A DNA stretch of 64,000 nucleotides. Origin: CAVOKN01 sp963696505. GTDB lineage: Bacteria > Pseudomonadota > Gammaproteobacteria > Burkholderiales > Rhodocyclaceae. Shown here in pieces: positions 8,604 to 16,754 of this stretch. The DNA is taken from the NCBI GenBank assembly GCA_963696505.1, contig CAVOKN010000001.1, positions 62,001 through 126,000 of the forward strand. Reading direction: 5' to 3'. Both the position numbers and the translations under genes were made by a program. How positions within the stretch are numbered: position 1 is the stretch's first letter; every line of letters starts with the position of its first letter. The notes under the pieces were generated by a model that did no database searches, had not been told where the DNA came from, and saw nothing but the letters and a program-made list of their open reading frames with translations.

Positions 8604-9677
8604 GCCGCTTCCTCGATCGACTGGAACGTTCTCGCCGCCCGCATCAAGGGCTGGGGGGCGGCGCTGGGATTCGATGCCGTCGGAATCGCGGGCACCGACC
8701 TGGGAGACGCAGAAACCGGGCTGCTCGACTGGCTCGGCGCCGGCTTCCACGGCGCGATGGATTATATGGCGCGCCACGGCAGCCGCCGCGCCCGGCCCGC
8801 GGAGCTGGTGCCGGGAACGCTGCGGGTGGTCTCGGCGCGCATGAACTACTGGCCGCAAGCGGCCGATGCAAAGTCAGTCCTCGCCGAACGCCACCTCGCC
8901 TACGTTTCCCGCTACGCCCTCGGCCGCGACTACCACAAGCTGCTGCGGGCGCGCCTGCAAGCCCTGTGCGCGCGCATCGCCGGCGTGGCGGGCGCCTTCG
9001 GCTGCCGCGTGTTCACCGACTCGGCGCCGGTGATGGAGGTGGAACTGGCGACGCAAGCCGGACTCGCCTGGCGCGGCAAGCACACCCTGGCGCTGACGCG
9101 GGACGCCGGATCCTGGTTCTTTCTCGGCGAGATCTACTGCGACCTGCCCCTGCCCGTCGATCAGCCTCAGGCCGATCACTGCGGCACCTGCGAGCGCTGC
9201 CTCGACGCCTGTCCGACGCGGGCGATCATCGCGCCCTACCGGCTGGACGCACGTTTGTGCATTTCCTATCTCACCATCGAACTGCGCGGCAGCATCCCGG
9301 AGCGGCTTCGTCCGCTGATCGGCAACCGGGTCTACGGCTGCGACGACTGCCAGCTATGCTGCCCCTGGAACCGCTACGCCCACATCACGCCGGAAGGCGA
9401 CTTCCGGGTGCGCAACGGACTGGATGCCGCAGCGCTGGCGGAACTGTTCGCCTGGTCGGCGGAAGAGTTCGATGCCCGGCTGGCGGGTAGCGCCATCCGC
9501 CGCATCGGCCATGAATGCTGGCTGCGCAACCTCGCCGTGGGGCTGGGCAACGCAGCTTCAACGCCGGAGGTCATCGCAGCATTGCGCGCCCGCAGCGACC
9601 ACTCCTCGGAACTGGTGCGCGAGCACGTCGCATGGGCACTCGCCCGTCATGAACTGTCCCGGCGCAGGCTGGGTTGA
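8595..9677 (+). CDS. queG: Epoxyqueuosine reductase
   Basis: QueG performs the last step of queuosine synthesis, reducing epoxyqueuosine at tRNA position 34 using cobalamin and two [4Fe-4S] clusters. Length is 360 residues. Cluster motifs are CGTCERCLDACPTRAI (about 194-209) and CDDCQLCCPWN (about 249-259). The C-terminal HEAT-like segment carries the tRNA-binding part. The ATG at 8595 is preferred over one at 8559 because homology starts with DWNVLAARIKGWGAALGFDAVG shortly after. It is divergent from tsaE with overlapping 5' ends. Confidence 0.94.
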   Translation: MRHAASSIDWNVLAARIKGWGAALGFDAVGIAGTDLGDAETGLLDWLGAGFHGAMDYMARHGSRRARPAELVPGTLRVVSARMNYWPQAADAKSVLAERHLAYVSRYALGRDYHKLLRARLQALCARIAGVAGAFGCRVFTDSAPVMEVELATQAGLAWRGKHTLALTRDAGSWFFLGEIYCDLPLPVDQPQADHCGTCERCLDACPTRAIIAPYRLDARLCISYLTIELRGSIPERLRPLIGNRVYGCDDCQLCCPWNRYAHITPEGDFRVRNGLDAAALAELFAWSAEEFDARLAGSAIRRIGHECWLRNLAVGLGNAASTPEVIAALRARSDHSSELVREHVAWALARHELSRRRLG

Positions 9678-9683
9678 GGAACG

Positions 9684-9732
9684 AAACCCGGCACTCCGGC
9701 GATCCGCGAAAGGCTGGGTTTTCGACCCGGCC
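9684..9732. terminator. Two alternative hairpins between convergent genes
   Basis: AAACCCGGC (9684-9692) can pair with GCTGGGTTT (9713-9721). Alternatively GGCTGGGT (9712-9719) can pair with ACCCGGCC (9725-9732). The two are mutually exclusive. They lie between the queG stop and the convergent dehydrogenase stop and probably serve as a bidirectional terminator. Confidence 0.4.
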
Positions 9733-9739
9733 TACCGTT

Positions 9740-10615
9740 CTACCAATTGCCGGCTCCCGCCTCCAGCACCCGCAGCAGGCTCGAAGTGTCGTCCTTGCCC
9801 CAGCCCTGCGCCATCAGGGCCGAGAGCTGCTGCGCCACCTGCGCCATCAGCGGCAGGGGAATGTCCTGATCCCAGGCCTCCCGCAGCAGCAGGCCGAAGT
9901 CCTTGTGGTGCAGCCGCGCCTCGATGCCGGCGGCGAAGTCGCGCCGCGCCATGCGTTCGCCGAAGACGTCGAGCACGCGGCTGCCCGCCGAGCCGCCCGC
10001 CAGCGCCTGACTTACGCGGGCCGGATCGACGCCGGCGGCGCGGGCGAGACGCATCGCCTCCGCGCAGGCCTCGATCGCCGCCACCATGATCATCTGGTTG
10101 CAGGCCTTGGCCACCTGCCCCGCGCCGTTCGCGCCCACGTGGACGATGCTGCGCCCAAGCACCGCGAGCAGCGGCCGCACCCGTTCGAGCACTCCGGCAT
10201 CGCCGCCGACCATGATCGCGAGGTTCGCCTCCTGAGCGCCCTTCGGCCCGCCCGAGACCGGCGCGTCGAGCATGGCGATGCCGCGCTCGACGAGCCGCTC
10301 CGCGATGTGCCGCGCCATGGATGGGGCGATGGTGCTGGTGTCCACCAGCACGCTGCCCGGCGCGGCGCCGGCAATGACGCCGTCTTCGCCGAAAGCAAGC
10401 GCCGCCACGTCCTCGCTGCTGGTGACCATGGTGAACACGACTTCGCTGCGCGCGGCCAGTTCCCGCGGCGAAGCGCAGACCGCGGCGCCCTGCGCCGCCA
10501 GAAAGTCAGCCGCCGCAGGACGGCGCGCGTACACCGCCAGATCGTGGCCGGCGCGCAGCAGGTGCAGCGCCATCGGACGGCCCATGGCGCCGAGGCCGAT
10601 GAAGCCGACCTTCAT
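9740..10615 (-). CDS. Beta-hydroxyacid dehydrogenase, copy 2 (GarR/MmsB family)
   Basis: An NAD(P)-dependent beta-hydroxyacid dehydrogenase of 291 residues (2-hydroxy-3-oxopropionate/3-hydroxyisobutyrate reductase superfamily). It shows the Rossmann GFIGLGAMGRPMA at the N-terminus, the substrate loop DAPVSGGPKGA near residue 120 and the catalytic lysine in GAGQVAKACNQ (about 170). The start ATG at 10615 overlaps the upstream paralogue's TGA as ATGA, so the two are translationally coupled. Substrate cannot be assigned from sequence; tartronate semialdehyde, succinic semialdehyde and hydroxyisobutyrate are all possible. Confidence 0.88.
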   Translation of the reverse strand: MKVGFIGLGAMGRPMALHLLRAGHDLAVYARRPAAADFLAAQGAAVCASPRELAARSEVVFTMVTSSEDVAALAFGEDGVIAGAAPGSVLVDTSTIAPSMARHIAERLVERGIAMLDAPVSGGPKGAQEANLAIMVGGDAGVLERVRPLLAVLGRSIVHVGANGAGQVAKACNQMIMVAAIEACAEAMRLARAAGVDPARVSQALAGGSAGSRVLDVFGERMARRDFAAGIEARLHHKDFGLLLREAWDQDIPLPLMAQVAQQLSALMAQGWGKDDTSSLLRVLEAGAGNW

Positions 10616-11493
10616 GACGAGGGCGTTGCGCTCAGCCGCTCCAGCAGCTTGAGCATGGCTACCGAATCCTCCTCGCCGAGGCCGGCGCCGACCATGGCGT
10701 TGAACATCTGCGCCGCCACCGCCGCGCCGGGCAGCGCCACGCCGAGCTGGTGCGCCGACTCCATGACGATGCGCAGATCCTTCTGGTGCATCCAGGCCTT
10801 GAAGCCGGGCTTGAAGTCCCGCGCCAGCATGCGCGCGCCGTGGTGTTCCAGAATGCGGCTGTAGGCGAAGCCGCCGAGCAGCGCCTCGCGTACCCGCGCC
10901 GGATCGACCCCTGCCTTGCGCGCAAAGTTGAAGGCCTCGGCCACCGCCTCCACCGCCATGGCGGTGACGATCTGGTTGCAGGCCTTGGCGACCTGGCCGG
11001 CGCCGCTGCCGCCCACCAGGGTGATCGCCTGGCCCATGCATGCGAACAACGGCTTCACCCGCTCGAAGACAGCAGCATCGCCGCCGACCATGATCGAAAG
11101 CGTGCCCTTGACGGCGCCGGCCTCGCCGCCGGACACCGGCGCGTCGAGCATGTCGATGCCGCGCGCCGCCAGACGCGCCGCGATGGACCGCGCCGCCGCC
11201 GGCGAGATGGTGCTCATGTCGACGAAAGTCAGTCCCGGCGAAGCGCCGTCGGCCACGCCGTTGAGGCCCAGGGCGACCTGCTCCACGTCGGGCGCGTCAG
11301 CCACCATGCTGATGACGACCTCGCTGGCGCGTGCCACCGCCGCCGCGCTGTCGTGACCGGTGGCACCGGCCTCCAGCACAGGTTCCATGGAAACCGGCCG
11401 GCGCGTCCAGACGTGCAGCGCGTGGCCGCCCCGCAGCAGCTTGAGCGCCATCGGGCGCCCCATGATGCCCAGTCCGACGAACCCTGCGCGCAT
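10612..11493 (-). CDS. Beta-hydroxyacid dehydrogenase, copy 1 (GarR/MmsB family)
   Basis: A 293-residue paralogue of the following gene with the same architecture: GFVGLGIMGRPMALKLL, DAPVSGGEAGAVKG, and catalytic Lys in GAGQVAKACNQI. The pair looks like a tandem duplication that diverged. The ATG at 11493 is chosen because the nucleotide-binding motif begins four residues later. It lies 30 bp downstream of the VOC gene. Heterodimerisation or distinct substrates are possible but not shown. Confidence 0.88.
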   Translation of the reverse strand: MRAGFVGLGIMGRPMALKLLRGGHALHVWTRRPVSMEPVLEAGATGHDSAAAVARASEVVISMVADAPDVEQVALGLNGVADGASPGLTFVDMSTISPAAARSIAARLAARGIDMLDAPVSGGEAGAVKGTLSIMVGGDAAVFERVKPLFACMGQAITLVGGSGAGQVAKACNQIVTAMAVEAVAEAFNFARKAGVDPARVREALLGGFAYSRILEHHGARMLARDFKPGFKAWMHQKDLRIVMESAHQLGVALPGAAVAAQMFNAMVGAGLGEEDSVAMLKLLERLSATPSS

Positions 11494-11522
11494 CGTTCTC
11501 GACCGCCGAAAGCCGAAAGCGG

Positions 11523-11975
11523 TTACAGGTCCAGCGGGCGGATCGTCGCCACCGCGCCGGGGTTGTCGCGCCACACCGCCGGGTCGGCATCGACGTACAG
11601 CTCGACCTCGATGCCATCGGGATCGCGAACGTAAAGCGACTGGCTCACGCGGTGGTCCGATTGGCCGACGAAGGGCACGCCCGCCGCAGCGATGCGTTCG
11701 CGCCAGGCGCGCAGTTCGTCGAGGCTGTCTCCCACCTTGAAGGCGACGTGGTAGAGCCCCACCGCCGTCGGCGGCGGGTCCTCCGCCCGCAATCCCACCT
11801 GCATCAGGCCGAGATCGTGGTGATTGCCGGAGCCGAACGTCAGGAACACCATGACGCCTCGATAGCGCGCCGCCTCGCGCATGCCAAGAAAGTCGCGGTA
11901 GAAGACCAGCGACCGTTCCAGATCGCGCACGCGCAGCACGACATGACCGAGGGACTTCACATGCAGGGCATCCAT
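11523..11975 (-). CDS. VOC-family (glyoxalase / extradiol dioxygenase-like) protein
   Basis: A 150-residue vicinal-oxygen-chelate protein with two beta-alpha-beta-beta-beta modules. Metal-ligand candidates are His in LGHVVLRV, His in LYHVAFKV and Glu in DGIEVELYVD, the usual H/H/E pattern of catechol 2,3-dioxygenase-like VOC enzymes. The ATG at 11975 fits the domain start. First gene of the three-gene run with two beta-hydroxyacid dehydrogenases, which suggests a small catabolic or aldehyde-detoxification unit; substrate unknown. Confidence 0.85.
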   Translation of the reverse strand: MDALHVKSLGHVVLRVRDLERSLVFYRDFLGMREAARYRGVMVFLTFGSGNHHDLGLMQVGLRAEDPPPTAVGLYHVAFKVGDSLDELRAWRERIAAAGVPFVGQSDHRVSQSLYVRDPDGIEVELYVDADPAVWRDNPGAVATIRPLDL

Positions 11976-12096
11976 GGTGCGGCGTCCGGGCAGGGGGATG
12001 GACAGCTTAACCGCTCGGCGGCGGGCAGCCAACAAGTCGGGCGGACGAGCTTGCCGCGCCGGCGAGGTGCCGTTCTCGACCGACGCCGGGCTCCGG

Positions 12097-12135
12097 TAAA
12101 ATCCGCACCTGTTCCGTCTTCGTCATCGAAAGGAT
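12097..12135 (+). promoter_or_regulatory. Candidate promoter -10 and RBS for the lipase gene
   Basis: TAAAAT at 12097-12102 looks like a sigma-70 -10 box, and AAAGGA just before the ATG at 12141 is a plausible ribosome-binding site. A convincing -35 is not visible. Confidence 0.35.
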
Positions 12136-12140
12136 TGCCG

Positions 12141-12947
12141 ATGCTTCGCCTCGCGTTTCGAACCCTGATCGCCTTCGTCCTCGCCAGCGGCCTGGCCCGT
12201 GCCGACGTCGCCCTGCTGGTCCACGGCTACCTGGGCGAGGCCGCCAGTTGGGAAGTCAGCGGCGTCGGCACGGCTCTCGCCGCCAACGGCTGGCAGCGCG
12301 CCGGCGTGGTCATCACCGGCTTTCCCGGCCCGCTGCTGCCGCCGCCCCTGCCCGCCGGCCCGCGCAAGCAGTACGCGCTCGAACTGCCCTCCACAGCGCC
12401 GCTGGCGATCCAGGCCGACGCGCTGACCCGCGCCCTGCGTGCCCTGGAAGCCCGCCATCCCGGCGAGTCCTTCACCATCGTCGGCCACTCTGCCGGCGGC
12501 GTGGTGGCGCGCCTGGCGCTGGTGCGCGGTGGCGTCGGCCAGGTCAAGCGCCTGATCACCATCGCCTCGCCCCATCTGGGCACCGAGCGCGCCCTCGAAG
12601 CGGTAGACGCGACCCATTCCGGCGGACCAATCAGGATCATCAAGGACTTCTTCGGCGGCCGTACCTACCACGTGGTCAAGAACTCCTGGCCGGTACTGCT
12701 GGATCTGGCACCGGCGGTGCCGGGCAGCACCCTGTTCTGGCTCAACGCCCAGCCCCATCCGTCCATCGAGTACGTATCGATCATCCGCGGCGCGCCCTAC
12801 GGCCTGGGCGATGACATCGTCCCCGGCCCCAGCCAGGATCTGAACAACGTGCCGGTGCTGCGGGGCAAGGCGCGCAGCCCGGTGGTCGCGGCTGATCACG
12901 GACTGAGTCCTGTCGACGGGGTAGCGCTGGCGGACCTGATGCGCTGA
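12141..12947 (+). CDS. Secreted alpha/beta-hydrolase (lipase/PGAP1-like)
   Basis: A 268-residue protein with an N-terminal signal peptide (LRLAFRTLIAFVLASGLARA) and a lipase-type alpha/beta-hydrolase fold. VALLVHGYLGEAASWE carries the oxyanion region, and the nucleophile elbow GHSAGG is at 114-119 (Ser116). Late Asp and His residues (DDIVPGPSQDLN; ADHGLSP) fit a catalytic triad. It is likely periplasmic or secreted with esterase/lipase activity on unknown lipids. It stands alone, convergent with nothing and upstream of the nitrogen locus. Confidence 0.85.
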   Translation: MLRLAFRTLIAFVLASGLARADVALLVHGYLGEAASWEVSGVGTALAANGWQRAGVVITGFPGPLLPPPLPAGPRKQYALELPSTAPLAIQADALTRALRALEARHPGESFTIVGHSAGGVVARLALVRGGVGQVKRLITIASPHLGTERALEAVDATHSGGPIRIIKDFFGGRTYHVVKNSWPVLLDLAPAVPGSTLFWLNAQPHPSIEYVSIIRGAPYGLGDDIVPGPSQDLNNVPVLRGKARSPVVAADHGLSPVDGVALADLMR

Positions 12948-13048
12948 CGCGACCCAAGTCGGTGCACCGCATCATGACGGCGCACCAGCGCGGCGCGCCG
13001 GCGGCGACGCAGTTCCCGGCAAGTCGCCGATTGCAGGCGGAAGCACCG

Positions 13049-13064
13049 TGGCATGAGGCTTGCT
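13049..13064 (+). promoter_or_regulatory. Sigma-54 promoter upstream of nasA
   Basis: The sequence TGGCATG-AGGC-TTGCT matches the sigma-54 consensus TGGCACG-N4-TTGCW at all but one position. The invariant GG (13050-13051) and GC (13062-13063) are 10 bases apart as required. It lies 27 bp before the nasA ATG. A palindromic GGTGCACC (12961-12968) about 85 bp upstream could be part of an NtrC-type enhancer, but its spacing does not match the classic site. Confidence 0.75.
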
Positions 13065-13090
13065 GACTCCTCCCCCGGAAAGGAGTCGGC

Positions 13091-15807
13091 ATGCCGGAAA
13101 CGAAATCCACCTGTTGCTACTGCGGCGTCGGCTGCGGCGTCGTCATCGAGCACAAGGCCGGCCGCATCACAGGGGTGCGCGGCGACCCGCGCCACCCCGC
13201 CAACTTCGGCCGGCTGTGCACCAAGGGCTCGACCCTGCACCGCACGGCGGTCGCCGAGGGCCGCGCCCTGTATCCCGAACTGCGCCCCGGCCGCGACGCG
13301 CCCCGCGCCCGCGTGCCCTGGCCCGACGCACTGGAGCATGCGGCCCAGCGCTTCGCCGACATCATTGCCGCGTACGGCCCGGACGCCGTCGGCTTCTATG
13401 TCTCCGGCCAGTTGCTGACCGAGGACTACTACGTCTTCAACAAGCTCGCCAAGGCGCTGGTGGGCACCAACAACATCGACACCAATTCGCGGCTGTGCAT
13501 GTCATCGGCGGTCGCCGCCTACAAGGCCACCCTGGGCGTCGACGCGCCGCCGTGCAGCTACGAGGACGTCGCCGCGACGGACTGCCTCCTGATCGCCGGT
13601 TCGAACACCGCCTACGCCCACCCGATCGTGTACAGAAGAATCGAGGACGCGAAGGCCGCAAACCCGGAACTCAAGGTCGTCGTGATCGACCCGCGGCGCA
13701 CCGACACCGCTGCGGCGGCCGACCTGCATCTGGCCATCCTGCCGGGCAGCGACATCGCGCTGCTCAACGCCATGCTGCACGTGCTGCTGTGGGACGGGCG
13801 GGTGGATACGCGCTACATCCGTGAACACACCGAGGGCTTCGAGGCGCTGCGCGACGCGGTGCGCGAAGCCACGCCCACCGCCGCGGCGCGGGTGTGCGGA
13901 GTGGCCGCCGAGGACATCGTCACCGCCGCGCGCTGGTTCGGAAGCGCCAAGTCCGCGCTGTCGCTGTGGTGCCAGGGCCTCAACCAGTCGCAGCACGGCA
14001 CCCACAACGGCGCGGCGCTGATACACCTGCACCTGGCCACCGGCCAGATCGGCCGGCCGGGCGCCGGACCCTTTTCCCTGACGGGACAACCGAACGCGAT
14101 GGGAGGCCGGGAAGTGGGTGGCATGGCCAACCTGCTTCCCGCCCATCGCGACCTGAGCGACCCCGCGCACCGCGCCGAGGTGGCGCGCCTGTGGGGCGTT
14201 CGACGCGATTCCGACCGAGCCCGGCAAGACCGCCGTCGAGATGTTCGAGGCGGTGCGCCGCGGCGAGATCAAGGCGCTGTGGATCGCCTGCACCAACCCC
14301 GCCCAGTCGCTGCCGGACCAGGCGCGGGTGCGCGAGGCACTGGAGCGCTGCGAGTTCGTCGTGGTTCAGGAGGCCAGCCGCAACACCGAGACCACCGTCT
14401 TATGCGGACCTGCTGCTGCCCGCCGCCACCTGGGGCGAGAAGGAAGGCACGGTGACCAACTCGGAGCGGCGCATCAGCCACGTCGTGCGCGCCGTGCCGC
14501 CGCCGGGCGAGGCGCTGCCCGACTGGCAGATCGCGCGCGACTTCGCACTGCGCCTGGGCAAGGCGATGGGGCGCGACGCCGGGCGGCTGTTCCCCTATTT
14601 CCACCCGGAGCAGATATTCCTTGAGCATGGCGAGACCACGCGCGGGCGCGACCTCGACATCACCGGCCTCACCTACGGCGTGCTCGATAGCCTCGGCCCC
14701 CAGCAGTGGCCCTTCCCGTCCGGCGCGACGGCGGGCAAGGCAAGGCTCTACGAAGACGGCCGCTACCCGACGCCCAGCGGCCGCGCGCGCTTCGTGCCGC
14801 TGGACGGCGGACTGACCGCGGAGCAAGTCAGCGCGTGCAACCCGCTGCATCTCACCACCGGCCGGGTGCGCGACCAGTGGCACGGCATGAGCCGCACCGG
14901 AAAGTTGGCGCAACTGTTCAACCACGTGGGCGAGCCGCGCCTCGCGCTCCATGCCGACGACATGGCGCGGCGCGGGCTGGCGGACGGCGACTTCGCGCTC
15001 GTTTCGAGCCGCCGCGGTGCGGTGGTGCTGCGGGTGGCGGCTTCGCCGGAAATGCGCCCGGGCCAGAGTTTCCTGCCGATGCACTGGGGCCTGCGCCACC
15101 TCAACTCCGCCGGCGCCAACGAACTGACTTTCGCCGCCCTCGATCCCCACTCGAAGCAGCCCGAACTCAAGCACGCCGCGATACAGGTGGAGAAGGTCGC
15201 GCTGCCACATCAGGCGCTGGCGCTGCGCATGGCGCGCGGGCCCGATGCGGCGGACCGGGCGCAGGCCTGGCTCATCGCGGCGCAGCCGCTGCTGGCGCGC
15301 TTCCGCTACGCCAGCCTGGGACTCGCCGGGCGCGAGGAGCCGGTGCTGGTGCTGCACGCCGCCCACGACGAGCCGATCCCCCAGAGCTGGCTGGACGCCA
15401 TCGACGCCAGCATCGACCTGCCGGACTGGAAGTGCCTGAGCTACGCCGACGCGCGGCGCGGCATCTCCAAGCGCGCGCTGATCGAGGAGGGGCTCCTCAC
15501 CGGGCTGCGGCTCACCGGCGAGACCGCCGCCGGCGCCTGGCTCAAGGACGCGATGATCGAACAGACCGGCGCCGACGAGCTGCGCCGCTGGCTGTTCGCG
15601 CCGCTAGCGGCGCCGCCGCTCGCCGGGCGCAGCCGCGGGCGAGTGGTGTGCAACTGCTTCAACGTGGGGGAAAGCGAGATCGGCCAGGAGGTTGCCGCCG
15701 GCGCGACGCTGGAGGGGCTGCAGGAGAAGCTCTGCTGCGGCACGTCCTGCGGCTCCTGCCTGCCGGAGATCAGGCGCATGATCGCCAGCGGCAAGGCCGC
15801 CGCCTGA
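13091..15807 (+). pseudogene. nasA: Assimilatory nitrate reductase, two frameshifts
   Basis: A molybdopterin (bis-MGD) nitrate reductase large subunit. The N-terminal [4Fe-4S] motif is CCYCGVGCGV...LCTKGS, followed by Mo-cofactor domains and a C-terminal BFD-like [2Fe-2S] domain (CNCFNV ... CCGTSCGSCLPE) typical of NasA. Reading continues in three frames. One extra base near 14199-14201 (GGCGTTCGACGCG where GGCGTCGACGCG would encode GVDA) and another near 14400-14401 (GTCTTATGCG, where one T removed gives VYAD) break the frame. Every other part of about 900 codons is intact. If the bases are real, the product is truncated near residue 370 and inactive; alternatively these are assembly errors. 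Sigma-54 promoter upstream. Confidence 0.9.
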
Positions 15808-15863
15808 AGGACGTCGACGGGTCGGGTAGAATCGGGGCAGGCCCACGGTTTGCCTGACTCCGT

Positions 15864-16364
15864 ATGTCCCTCGACAAGCTCTCGCCGCGCCTCGTCTTCG
15901 CCGCCGTCTTCCTGATCTGCCTCGCCCTGATGGGCTTCGGCCTGGTGTTGCAGGAAGTGCAGCACCTCGAACCCTGCCCGATGTGCATCATGCAGCGCGT
16001 GGCCTTCATCGCCTGCGGCTTGATTGCGCTGGCCGCCGCGATCCACAATCCCGTTGGGATCGGCATCCGCCTCTACGGCCTGCTGGTCGCCGCCACCGCG
16101 ATCGCCGGCGCCTCGGTCGCCGCGCGCCAGTCCTGGCTGCAGCACCACCCGCCCAAGATCGTCGATTGCGGCCCCGACCTGGAGTTCATGCTGGATTCCT
16201 TCTCGCTGGTGCAGGCCCTGCCGCTGATCTTCCGCGGTACCGGCGACTGCTCCAAGGTGCAATGGACCTTCCTCGGCCTGTCCATCGCCGAGTGGTCGCT
16301 GCTGTGGTTCACGGCGATTGCCGTGGCGGGAATCTATCTGCTGCTGCGCCGGAAGAGGACATAG
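15864..16364 (+). CDS. dsbB: Disulfide bond formation protein B
   Basis: A 166-residue inner-membrane quinone reductase that reoxidises DsbA. Four transmembrane helices are visible. The first periplasmic cysteine pair is CPMC (HLEPCPMCIMQR), and the second pair is in IVDCGPDLEFM and GTGDCSKV, the standard DsbB arrangement. A TAGAAT -10-like box lies at about 15826-15831. It separates nasA from the convergent nirBD. Confidence 0.93.
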   Translation: MSLDKLSPRLVFAAVFLICLALMGFGLVLQEVQHLEPCPMCIMQRVAFIACGLIALAAAIHNPVGIGIRLYGLLVAATAIAGASVAARQSWLQHHPPKIVDCGPDLEFMLDSFSLVQALPLIFRGTGDCSKVQWTFLGLSIAEWSLLWFTAIAVAGIYLLLRRKRT

Positions 16365-16371
16365 GGCGTAG

Positions 16372-16416
16372 GGCGGGCCGCGCCCGCCGTTCCACGCCCG
16401 GCGGGCATGGCCCGCC
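16372..16416. terminator. GC-rich hairpins between convergent dsbB and nirD
   Basis: Two stems: GGCGGG/CCCGCC (16372-16388) and GGCGGGC/GCCCGCC (16400-16416, three-base loop). There is no clear T-run. They sit between convergent stops and are likely bidirectional termination or a REP-like remnant. Confidence 0.4.
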
Positions 16417-16442
16417 AGGTTGCAGCTTGCGTCGCGCGCGCC

Positions 16443-16754
16443 CTACGCCAGCCCCAGCATCACCTCGTCGCCGTCCACCCGCACCGGCAGGCGCCTGGTG
16501 CAGCCCTGATCCGGGGCACAGGCTTCGCCAGTTTCGAGGCCGACGATCCAGCCATGCAGCGGGCAGGTGACGCTGTGACCGAAGACGATGCCCTGCGACA
16601 GCGGGCCGCCCTTGTGGGGACACTTGTCCTCGACGGCGAAAACCGCGTCGTCGGCCGCGCGGAACACCGCGATGTCGGCGCCGGCGGTCTTTACCACCCG
16701 CGCGCCGAGCGGCGGGATTTCCTCAAGCCGGCACACCCTGATCCATTCGCTCAC
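16443..16754 (-). CDS. nirD: Nitrite reductase small subunit (Rieske-type)
   Basis: NirD, 103 residues, is the small subunit of cytosolic NADH-dependent assimilatory nitrite reductase. Unlike the E. coli NirD it keeps Rieske ligands CPHKGGPLSQ ... CPLHGW, so it may bind a [2Fe-2S] cluster. Its start overlaps the end of nirB by 32 bp. It is intact although its partner nirB is broken. Confidence 0.9.
   Translation of the reverse strand: MSEWIRVCRLEEIPPLGARVVKTAGADIAVFRAADDAVFAVEDKCPHKGGPLSQGIVFGHSVTCPLHGWIVGLETGEACAPDQGCTRRLPVRVDGDEVMLGLA

Noticed and set aside
12961..12986. An NtrC enhancer (TGCACC ... GGCGCA) upstream of nasA
   Set aside because: The half-sites are 10 bases apart rather than the usual 4-5, so only the GGTGCACC palindrome is mentioned as a weak candidate.
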